A stretch of DNA of 7,156 bases from a bacterium. GTDB taxonomy: Bacteria; Verrucomicrobiota; Kiritimatiellia; UBA8416; CAMZLY01. The stretch's first letter is position 1, and every line of letters starts with the position of its first letter. The stretch lies in contig DAOVUR010000092.1 in the NCBI GenBank assembly GCA_030632465.1, positions 1 through 7,156 on the forward strand. Direction: 5' to 3'. The notes under the pieces are model-generated. The model made no database searches, was not told where the DNA came from, and saw only the letters and a program-made list of their open reading frames with translations. Shown here one piece after another: positions 1 to 6,087 of this stretch. The position numbers and the translations under genes were made by a program.

Positions 1-807
1 ACCTAGCTCTTCGCCAAGAATTGCCAAAATAAAATCCGTATGCGCCTCCGGCAAGTAGAGTTGCTTTTGTATACTATTACCATAGCCTACTCCCAAGATA
101 CCACCATGCATAAACGAGGTTTTTGACTGGGCAAGATGATAGGCAACATCAGGATTAGCTGCGGGATCTATGAAGGCCATAATACGCCCAAGCCTAACTT
201 CATTATGCATAATTGCCACAGATATAACCGACATCCCCACCGCTGCTGCCGGAAACAGATACCGCGAACGGGAGCCCCCCACAAACATAATCACCATACC
301 AACAACCCCAGTCAAGACCGTGGTTCCATAATCTGGCTCTGCAAATATCAAAACAACAAACAGACCAAGAATAGCGGCAGGAATAATAAAACCTTCATGA
401 AAACGAGCAACTCTACGGCCCATCTGAGCGATCCATGATGCTATCGCAATAATAGCAGCCATCTTACCCAATTCAGAAGGCTGAAAACTGACAGGACCTA
501 GTCGTAACCAACGACGACTACCACCAATTTCTCTACCAATACCGGGAATGAGAACAAGGATTAATAGTATGATAGATGCAACCGATATTGGTATAACCCA
601 TTTACGCCACAAGTGATAATCAAATTTGGCCGTGAAGATACCTGCAATAACTGCAAGCACAAGCCAGATCAGCTGACGCTTAATATAGTATTGAGAGTCA
701 TTAAAGGCACTAATACCTCTAACACCGCTGACACTGGCAAGAACAACCAAACCAATGCCAATCAAAATGCTAACAACCGCAATAAGAACAGTCGATACTT
801 TAGGCAT
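1..807 (-). CDS. ftsW: Septal peptidoglycan glycosyltransferase FtsW (SEDS family), C-terminus cut off
   Basis: Integral inner-membrane SEDS protein that polymerises lipid II into glycan strands at the division site, normally with a class B penicillin-binding protein. The reading frame starts at an ATG at 805-807 and stays open to base 1, giving 269 residues; SEDS proteins are usually about 370-400 residues, so roughly a quarter is missing beyond the window. Visible family marks: a first hydrophobic segment at residues 8-27, the SRRWLRLGPVSFQPSELGK block at about 97-115, EPDYGTT at 157-163 (usually QPDxGT), and PEAHTDFI at 253-260, whose Asp258 corresponds to the essential extracellular aspartate of SEDS enzymes. 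The start lies 3 bp after the LysM gene stop, with a weak GGAA 6 nt upstream, so translation is probably coupled. RodA is the alternative, but the dcw context and position after murD favour FtsW. Confidence 0.95.
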   Translation of the reverse strand, partial: MPKVSTVLIAVVSILIGIGLVVLASVSGVRGISAFNDSQYYIKRQLIWLVLAVIAGIFTAKFDYHLWRKWVIPISVASIILLILVLIPGIGREIGGSRRWLRLGPVSFQPSELGKMAAIIAIASWIAQMGRRVARFHEGFIIPAAILGLFVVLIFAEPDYGTTVLTGVVGMVIMFVGGSRSRYLFPAAAVGMSVISVAIMHNEVRLGRIMAFIDPAANPDVAYHLAQSKTSFMHGGILGVGYGNSIQKQLYLPEAHTDFILAILGEELG

Positions 808-810
808 TAT

Positions 811-1734
811 CTATTCCGAGATAGGAATCATTAACTTCTGACCAATAGATAACTTCGTATCAGACAGTTTATTGATTTCCTGTAGTTTAGCAACACTAAC
901 ACCCCACATCATTGCCACACCATAAAGATCATCATCATTTTCATTAACTACATACTCACGAAAATCAAGATTGCCGACTTTCTGGACTGGTGCCGCTACT
1001 GCCAAAGTTGCTTTTTTATCAATCACAGGCTCTGCTACAGTTATCGTGCTCTGTTCTACGATTAATAGGTCATCAGGAACCACTACTGTATCAACTTTAG
1101 TCACTACTGCCGAAGCTACTACACCCTCAGGATCACTCATACTCTTACCACCAGGGATAACAAGCTTCTGATTAACAAAAATCTTATCACCAGAGATTCC
1201 ATTGGCAACTCTTAAGTCAGAAACATTAACTCCAGCCTTATATGCAATAACAGAAAGTGAGTCACCTTTTTTTACAGTGTATGTTGTTGCGCCTGCAGGA
1301 ATATCCAAAGTTTTACGAACAGGAACTTTTGCGGCACTACCTACCTTTACAGGCTTACCATCTTTGCCTGGTAAAACTAGCGTCTGCCCAGCTCTTACCT
1401 TATTGGGATCTTTAATATTATTTAGAGCTACAATGTCCGCCACTCTTAATCCACGCTCGCGTGCTATAACCGAAAGAGACTCACCTTTCCCTACCACATA
1501 AGTAGAAGTATCAGATGGCCAATCTTTCACTGGAGCTGGTTGCACATAGGTAATAGGCGCATGAATAACACTGGACTCAATATGCCCAATTGATGACGGC
1601 ATATTAGGTTCACCCGGCATACCTTCACCCAAACGTGCTCGTGATGAAACACCACATCCCGGCGTCAACATAACTCCACCTATAACAATAATATGTACGC
1701 CTACAACCGTACTTACTAATAATGCTTTTTTCAT
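811..1734 (-). CDS. Three-LysM-repeat envelope protein between murD and ftsW (position of chlamydial nlpD)
   Basis: Predicted exported glycan-binding protein of 307 residues. The N-terminus (MKKALLVS...) has a basic start and a hydrophobic segment of about 18 residues ending in LTPGCG, which is either a signal anchor or a lipoprotein signal with a poor lipobox (TPGC). Counting from the upstream ATG at 1740, LysM repeats lie at about 81-124, 154-196 and 263-306. The first two have the usual YxVxKGxSLxxIA start and GQxLxxP end. The third is divergent, with NENDDDLYGVA in place of KGDSLxxIA. The linkers are rich in Val, Pro and Ala. There is no LytM/M23 peptidase domain, so it is not a full NlpD of the E. 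coli type, although the gene order matches chlamydial murD-nlpD-ftsW. The start at 1734 is preferred over 1740 because AAGGAG is 7 nt from the former and only 1 nt from the latter. It probably binds peptidoglycan during growth or division; the precise role is unknown. Confidence 0.9.
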   Translation of the reverse strand: MKKALLVSTVVGVHIIVIGGVMLTPGCGVSSRARLGEGMPGEPNMPSSIGHIESSVIHAPITYVQPAPVKDWPSDTSTYVVGKGESLSVIARERGLRVADIVALNNIKDPNKVRAGQTLVLPGKDGKPVKVGSAAKVPVRKTLDIPAGATTYTVKKGDSLSVIAYKAGVNVSDLRVANGISGDKIFVNQKLVIPGGKSMSDPEGVVASAVVTKVDTVVVPDDLLIVEQSTITVAEPVIDKKATLAVAAPVQKVGNLDFREYVVNENDDDLYGVAMMWGVSVAKLQEINKLSDTKLSIGQKLMIPISE

Positions 1735-1741
1735 CCTCATT

Positions 1742-1747
1742 CTCCTT
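1742..1747 (-). promoter_or_regulatory. Shine-Dalgarno AAGGAG of the LysM gene
   Basis: AAGGAG on the minus strand ends 7 nt before the ATG at 1732-1734 but only 1 nt before the in-frame ATG at 1738-1740. The spacing selects the inner ATG, shortening the protein from 309 to 307 residues. It follows a 113-bp A+T-rich gap after murD in which I could not identify a convincing promoter. Confidence 0.8.
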
Positions 1748-1853
1748 GTTTTTTTGAAATTTCTATATATCTATCCGTACTAAAATCAGTTACTTCCGAG
1801 AATATCTATATATTTAACATAATACAAACTATTTCTACTGATTACGGCTATTT

Positions 1854-3221
1854 TTAAACATTTAGCCCCATGATACCATGTACCACTTCCTGAAACTGCA
1901 TACCGCGTTCTTTATAATTGCAAAATTGATCGAAACTTGCACAACCAGGTGCAAGAAGTATAACTTCTCCAGGCTCAGAATCCTTCCATGCCTGATCTAT
2001 AGCTTTTTTCAGATCGCCGCACATATAACACTTAATCAACGACTCCCACTCTTCATAAAACATCTCACCACTCTCACCAATGCAATAGACAGCAACTACT
2101 CTATCCCCAAAAAACTCCTGGGGCTTAGATATATCTTTTTCTTTAAGCTGCCCGCCAACAATTAACCGCACTGGCTTTTTCATCATCTTTAAAGCACCTA
2201 TCAATGCCGCAATATTCGTTGCCTTTGAATCATCAACAAACATGACCCCCTGATGCTCACCAACCATCTCTACTCTATGAGGTAATGATTCAAACTCAAC
2301 TAATGCACCCCTAAACTTATCACGATCCAACTTAAGATACTCACTTACTGCAAAAACAGCAGCAGCTGTTAACCCTGTAATCTCATTATCAAAGGTAGTC
2401 CCTTTTAAACTATAACTCGCAACTGCTCCCGTTGTTAAATCGTTATACTCAACACCACCACTGCAGTAGTGATAATCGGCCGCTTGATGACAACCAAAGC
2501 TCTTCCATAACGGCTTACCAGCACTACACTCCCGCACCTTATCTAAAACCTCATCATGCACTAAGGCCAGATTATCACCTAACATACAGTCAAAGATCCT
2601 CGACTTTACGCCAATATAATTCTCCATGTTTCCATGTCGATCAAGATGATCCGGTTCCACATTAATAACTACTGCTATATCTGGATGAAAATCTACCACA
2701 TACTCAAGCTGAAAAGAACTCACCTCGACAACAGCCCAATCATACGCATCCTGCTCCATAGCCACTTCACATAACGGCTTTCCGTAGTTACCAGCTAATA
2801 CCGCATTAACTCCATTCTGCGCAAACATGTCGCCGCATAATTTGACAAAAGTACTTTTTCCATTTGAACCGGTAACAGCCACCATAGGCAGTTGCAAATA
2901 GCTCGCACCCAATTCTAATTCAGAAATAATTTTTATCTGTTTCTGTTTTAATGCATCTAGCCAAATATCATCAGATGCTATCCCAGGACTGATCACACAA
3001 ATATCAAAATCATTTAGTAGCAGTGACGATAAATCCTCAACGCCCAACTGTACATCAGCACCAAGGATAACCAGCTCTTCGCCCTTATCACGCAAGCTGT
3101 CAGCATCGCCGCGATCAACCACTACAACACTGCATTTTTTGCCTAGCAACAACTTCGTAGCCGCAACTCCACTAACCCCCATTCCAAGAACTAATGCATT
3201 ATTATAATTATTATTTTTCAT
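1854..3221 (-). CDS. murD: UDP-N-acetylmuramoyl-L-alanine--D-glutamate ligase MurD
   Basis: Cytoplasmic Mur ligase that adds D-glutamate to UDP-MurNAc-L-Ala using ATP. It has 455 residues, normal for the family. The N-terminal Rossmann-like UDP-binding domain opens with VLGMGVSGVA (11-20); the ATP P-loop is TGSNGKST (117-124); SSFQLE (168-173) and EPDHLDRHG (189-197) follow; Lys206 in YIGVKSRIF is the likely carbamylated lysine. The C-terminal domain shows LPHRVE (313-318), DDSKATN (330-336), GGQLKEKD (356-363) and APGCASFDQF (424-433), the last being characteristic of MurD. One oddity is that the usual HNxxN segment between the central and C-terminal domains reads DNEIT (278-282). The ATG at 3219-3221 lies 35 bp after the mraY stop without a recognisable Shine-Dalgarno; the start region is very A+T-rich (MKNNNYNN). 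No better in-frame start is seen. Confidence 0.97.
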   Translation of the reverse strand: MKNNNYNNALVLGMGVSGVAATKLLLGKKCSVVVVDRGDADSLRDKGEELVILGADVQLGVEDLSSLLLNDFDICVISPGIASDDIWLDALKQKQIKIISELELGASYLQLPMVAVTGSNGKSTFVKLCGDMFAQNGVNAVLAGNYGKPLCEVAMEQDAYDWAVVEVSSFQLEYVVDFHPDIAVVINVEPDHLDRHGNMENYIGVKSRIFDCMLGDNLALVHDEVLDKVRECSAGKPLWKSFGCHQAADYHYCSGGVEYNDLTTGAVASYSLKGTTFDNEITGLTAAAVFAVSEYLKLDRDKFRGALVEFESLPHRVEMVGEHQGVMFVDDSKATNIAALIGALKMMKKPVRLIVGGQLKEKDISKPQEFFGDRVVAVYCIGESGEMFYEEWESLIKCYMCGDLKKAIDQAWKDSEPGEVILLAPGCASFDQFCNYKERGMQFQEVVHGIMGLNV

Positions 3222-3256
3222 TTTACTAATGTGCTTGTGGCGATAATCTTCATCTA

Positions 3257-4360
3257 CTATCTAAGTTTCAAAGTCAACACACCTAGCAGTGCAAATATAA
3301 TCGACAAAATCCAAAACCGAGTTGTGATCTGCGTTTCCGTCCAGTTTTTCTTCTCAAAATGATGATGTATCGGCGTCATAAGAAAAACACGTTTCCCTTT
3401 TCGTAATTTATATGATGTAACCTGAATCATAACACTACCAGCCTCCATCACAAAAACGCCACCCACAATCGGCAATAACAATTCCTGTTTCACTAAAACA
3501 GCAACCATCGCTAATGCACCACCCAAGGCTAAACTTCCGGTATCGCCCATAAAGACACTGGCAGGATGACAATTATGCCATAAAAAACCTAGACAGGCTC
3601 CACCCATACAGCCACAAAAAACTGCTAACTCACTAGCTCCTGCAACATGCGGCACCAATAGATATTCCGCAAAATGCACATGCCCTGCAACATAAGCCAG
3701 AAGTAGATACGCAAATGCTGCCGTACCACTACAGCCAATTGCTAATCCATCCAAACCATCAGTCAGATTCACAGCATTGGTAGAACCAACCACAATAAGA
3801 AAAATAAACACGAACACACCTAACACGGTCATATCCATAATGACCGGACCTTTAAAAAATGGTAACATCAAATGCCTTGTCCGCTCGCTCAATTCCGGAT
3901 TCACCAAAAGTGCAAAAACAATGGCAGCCACCCACAACGCCTGCAAGAGTAACTTCATACGGGCACTAAGCCCTTTAGAACGATGTTTACTTACCTTGAT
4001 ATAATCATCAAGAAAACCGACTAACCCCATATATCCAAGTGTAGCCAGCACAAAGTGGACATAGATATTGCCCGGCATAGCCCACAACTGACACGAAATA
4101 AATATAGCCGCTATAATAAGGACACCGCCCATAGTCGGCGTACCTTCTTTCTTGCCATGAATAGATTCTAATGGCGCGGTATCGCCTGTACGTACATGTT
4201 GCCGTATCCCCATCTGGCGCAACATCTCTATAACTCGTGGTCCAGCCAAAACGCATATCAAGAAAGCGGTACCTGCCCCCGCAAACATCCTGACCGTGCT
4301 ATATTGAAACATCCGTAATGGTGAAAACCAATCTTGTAATAAGTACAAGTAATAAAACAT
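3257..4360 (-). CDS. mraY: Phospho-N-acetylmuramoyl-pentapeptide transferase MraY
   Basis: Polytopic inner-membrane enzyme that transfers phospho-MurNAc-pentapeptide from UDP to undecaprenyl phosphate, making lipid I. Residues are counted here from a possible GTG at 4375; subtract 5 for the preferred ATG. Signature motifs: GTPTMGG (78-84), FLDDYIK with the Asp123-Asp124 pair, NLTDGLDGLA (203-212), FMGDTGSLALGG with Asp278 (275-286), and MTPIHHHFE (333-341) in the last cytoplasmic loop. About ten hydrophobic segments are spread over the length. I chose the ATG at 4358-4360 (367 residues, MFYYLYLLQDWFSPLR...) because GGAG lies 9 nt upstream and MraY proteins usually begin close to such a Y-L-rich segment. 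The GTG at 4373-4375 has no Shine-Dalgarno and lies inside a heptamer repeat copy. murD follows after 35 bp. Confidence 0.97.
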   Translation of the reverse strand: MFYYLYLLQDWFSPLRMFQYSTVRMFAGAGTAFLICVLAGPRVIEMLRQMGIRQHVRTGDTAPLESIHGKKEGTPTMGGVLIIAAIFISCQLWAMPGNIYVHFVLATLGYMGLVGFLDDYIKVSKHRSKGLSARMKLLLQALWVAAIVFALLVNPELSERTRHLMLPFFKGPVIMDMTVLGVFVFIFLIVVGSTNAVNLTDGLDGLAIGCSGTAAFAYLLLAYVAGHVHFAEYLLVPHVAGASELAVFCGCMGGACLGFLWHNCHPASVFMGDTGSLALGGALAMVAVLVKQELLLPIVGGVFVMEAGSVMIQVTSYKLRKGKRVFLMTPIHHHFEKKNWTETQITTRFWILSIIFALLGVLTLKLR

Positions 4361-4369
4361 CTTTAACTT

Positions 4370-4373
4370 CTCC
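4370..4373 (-). promoter_or_regulatory. Probable Shine-Dalgarno GGAG of mraY
   Basis: GGAG on the minus strand lies 9 nt before the ATG at 4358-4360 and decides that start over the GTG at 4373-4375. It falls at the edge of a degenerate heptamer repeat copy (CAGTGGA instead of CAGTGAA), so a single base difference from the repeat consensus seems to create the site. Confidence 0.55.
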
Positions 4374-4384
4374 ACTGTTCACTA
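4371..4384. repeat. Two-unit outlying copy of the TTCACTR heptamer
   Basis: On the plus strand TCCACTG (4371-4377) is followed directly by TTCACTA (4378-4384). The second unit is identical to units of the main array at 4414-4441 and the first differs by one base. It is separated from the main array by 29 bp of unrelated sequence and is 36 bp out from it, so not in the same 7-bp phase. It overlaps the 5' leader of mraY. Confidence 0.7.
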
Positions 4385-4413
4385 TACTACTAACGCCGTA
4401 GGCACAATAACTA

Positions 4414-4441
4414 TTCACTATTCACTGTTCACTGTTCACTA
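4414..4441. repeat. Tandem heptanucleotide repeat, four TTCACT(A/G) units
   Basis: Plus-strand units are TTCACTA (4414-4420), TTCACTG (4421-4427), TTCACTG (4428-4434) and TTCACTA (4435-4441), identical except for the last base, with a partial CTA before the first. Read on the transcribed strand the units are YAGTGAA. The array starts two bases after the stop codon of the 65-residue gene and lies in the mraY leader. The units are direct, not inverted, repeats, so they form no hairpin. Short heptamer arrays of this kind are known as interspersed repeats in several bacterial groups; copies elsewhere in this genome cannot be checked here. Confidence 0.85.
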
Positions 4442-4443
4442 TG

Positions 4444-4641
4444 TTAATGATCGCCCCACAACATAACTTCGCCTGGGTCACCATTTGGCTGGATCAGAGC
4501 ACCATGCGATGACGTATGCTTCTGGTGCGGTAGTATCTTGCCGCGCACATGCACACCATGATCGACTTCGCCATGACCTGTAGAAGGTTTTTTCTGATCT
4601 TTACTATCTGTTATCGCCTTACCTACTGTTCTTGCGTCCAT
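4444..4641 (-). CDS. Small histidine-rich protein of unknown function between murF and mraY
   Basis: I do not recognise this 65-residue protein. It is probably a real gene: GGAGGT lies 5 nt before its ATG (4639-4641), the strongest Shine-Dalgarno in the window, and it shares the operon's strand and reads without interruption between murF (48 bp upstream) and mraY (83 bp downstream). The product is hydrophilic, with no membrane segment, signal peptide or cysteine. It has seven histidines (residues 23, 28, 31, 39, 42, 46 and 65), eight basic Lys/Arg and eight acidic Asp/Glu, so is near neutral. The first 20 residues are Lys/Asp/Ser-rich and probably disordered; the C-terminal part (GALIQPNGDPGEVMLWGDH) looks more structured. 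By hand count 96 of 198 bases are G or C (48%), richer than sampled neighbouring lines. Metal binding is a speculation from the histidines only. It could be lineage-specific or inserted, as murF and mraY are usually adjacent. Confidence 0.7.
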   Translation of the reverse strand: MDARTVGKAITDSKDQKKPSTGHGEVDHGVHVRGKILPHQKHTSSHGALIQPNGDPGEVMLWGDH

Positions 4642-4646
4642 GATCT

Positions 4647-4652
4647 ACCTCC
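4647..4652 (-). promoter_or_regulatory. Strong Shine-Dalgarno GGAGGT of the small gene
   Basis: GGAGGT on the minus strand ends 5 nt before the ATG at 4639-4641. This near-consensus site is the main evidence that the 65-residue frame is translated. A TATAAT-like hexamer lies 24 bp further upstream (4676-4681) but has no matching -35 element. Confidence 0.8.
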
Positions 4653-4689
4653 GCTATATTTAACAATCAACTTTAATTATAAAACAGCA

Positions 4690-6087
4690 CTACACTGCTT
4701 TATCCGACAATAAATAATCTATAATCTGCTCCAACTTAAATCCTCGTGACCCCTTAAGCAAAACTACACTACCCGACTTTACGTGCTGCTTGATAAGCTC
4801 TGTAGCTGAAACATTATCATCACAGCGATAAACGCAATCACCAGACAAACCTGACTTTTCAGCTCCATTAGCAATATGAGCACCAAGTTCACCAACAACA
4901 ATAAGACCGTCCCACGGCATTGATGCAATAAAGCCACCTAACGCTTTATGCTCTTCACATTCACCTGCACCAAGTTCGAGCATGCCACCCAATACCAGCC
5001 ACCTACTTTTCGACTGATGCTCATTATAAAAAGTTTCTACTGCCGCACGCATACTGATCGGGTTAGCATTATACGCATCATTAATAAATTTTATCTCATT
5101 TATGCTGCTCATACTCCAGCGCATTGGCATAGCTTGATAATTCTCTAACGCATCGGCAATCCCAGCCCAGTCAATATCCATCCAGCGGGCAACACCAATA
5201 GCAAAAAGAACATTCAAGACATTAAAATCCCCAGGTAAAGGCATCGGTAAAACAATCTCATCACCAGTCTCTTTCTCTGAAACCGTAATAGTACTTTTCT
5301 CTAAATCCCGCCCTAAACAGCAGTAATCCGCATCAGCATTCATTGATACAGTAACGACTCGACACGTAGCGGAATCTTTTAGTAACTCAAAAAACTCATC
5401 ATCCTTATTAAGGAAGGCTATTCCATCATCTGGTAACTTTTTAAGTAAGGCTGCTTTTTCTATCGCAATATCTTTTACCGAATCAAAAAACTCTATATGC
5501 ACTGGACCAACATTTGTCACAACACCGCAAACTGGATCTGCTATCTTGCATAGTGGCTCTATCTCGTCAGGATGATTCATTCCGAGTTCAAACACACATA
5601 CTTCTGTTGATGCTGCCATAGCTATTATACTCAGAGGCAGCCCTATATTATTGTTCCAGTTCTTATTTGTCTTGGCTGTCCTAAAACTTACCTCTAACAT
5701 CTGCGCAACCAGCTCTTTAACTGTAGTCTTACCCATACTGCCTGTTATCGCAATAACCTTGGGTGCAACTACTTGACGGTAATGAATAGCTATATCTGCT
5801 AATGCACGTGCAGGATCTTCTACCAATAAGTATGGAATGGGAGATGTTACGGTTGTAAGCTTTCCCTTTGCTACAATTGCACCTACTGCACCACCTCCAG
5901 CTGCTGCATCAAGATAATCATGTCCATCCCGCCCAGCACCTGAAAGCGCAACAAAAACATCCCCTTCCTGAATCAAGCGCGTATCTATGCAAAAGCCATC
6001 AATCGCACATGGCACTTCCCCCTGCCAGGCACCACCGCTCCATTCAGCCATCCTTTTTGCTGTTAAGATTTTTTCTTTATCCAGCAT
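4690..6087 (-). CDS. murF: UDP-N-acetylmuramoyl-tripeptide--D-alanyl-D-alanine ligase MurF
   Basis: Cytoplasmic Mur ligase that joins D-Ala-D-Ala to UDP-MurNAc-tripeptide using ATP, completing the pentapeptide that MraY uses next. It has 465 residues, typical for the family. The N-terminal substrate domain has the DTRLIQEGDVFVAL segment (35-48). The P-loop is ITGSMGKTT (114-122), followed by TNKNWNNNIGLP (140-151), FELGMNHPDEI (166-176) and TNVGPVHIEFF (191-201), the usual MurF central-domain series. The C-terminal domain shows NDAYNANPISM (336-346), LGGMLELG (366-373) and LLKGSRGFKLE (443-453). The ATG at 6085-6087 overlaps the murE TAA by one base (TAATG), and GGAG at 6095-6098, inside the last murE codons, is 7 nt upstream, so translation is very likely coupled to murE. 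No frameshift or missing key motif was found. Confidence 0.97.
   Translation of the reverse strand: MLDKEKILTAKRMAEWSGGAWQGEVPCAIDGFCIDTRLIQEGDVFVALSGAGRDGHDYLDAAAGGGAVGAIVAKGKLTTVTSPIPYLLVEDPARALADIAIHYRQVVAPKVIAITGSMGKTTVKELVAQMLEVSFRTAKTNKNWNNNIGLPLSIIAMAASTEVCVFELGMNHPDEIEPLCKIADPVCGVVTNVGPVHIEFFDSVKDIAIEKAALLKKLPDDGIAFLNKDDEFFELLKDSATCRVVTVSMNADADYCCLGRDLEKSTITVSEKETGDEIVLPMPLPGDFNVLNVLFAIGVARWMDIDWAGIADALENYQAMPMRWSMSSINEIKFINDAYNANPISMRAAVETFYNEHQSKSRWLVLGGMLELGAGECEEHKALGGFIASMPWDGLIVVGELGAHIANGAEKSGLSGDCVYRCDDNVSATELIKQHVKSGSVVLLKGSRGFKLEQIIDYLLSDKAV

Noticed and set aside
136..438. Plus-strand open frame of about 100 codons near the left end
   Set aside because: It lies fully antisense to ftsW, whose motifs are unmistakable. 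The translated product is Asn/His/Lys-rich with no recognisable motif and no Shine-Dalgarno, as expected for a shadow frame.
1741..1853. Promoter or paired operator in the A+T-rich gap before the LysM gene (CTATATAT occurs at 1763-1770 and 1806-1813)
   Set aside because: The best -35/-10 pair (TTGTAT and TATTCT, 17 bp apart) is weak, and the repeated octamers are low-complexity A/T sequence likely to occur by chance.
4008..4256. Minus-strand 82-codon frame inside mraY
   Set aside because: It overlaps mraY in another frame, where the MraY motifs GTPTMGG and FLDDY are encoded; it is a shadow.
4395..4403. GCC-GTA-GGC hairpin between the two heptamer clusters as a terminator
   Set aside because: The stem is only 3 bp, is not extended by the flanks, and has no T-tract on the transcribed strand.
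4676..4681. TATAAT hexamer (minus strand) as a promoter for the small gene and mraY
   Set aside because: At 17 bp upstream the hexamer is GATAAA, a poor -35 match, and there is no extended -10 TG. In A+T-rich sequence a single -10 match is not enough.
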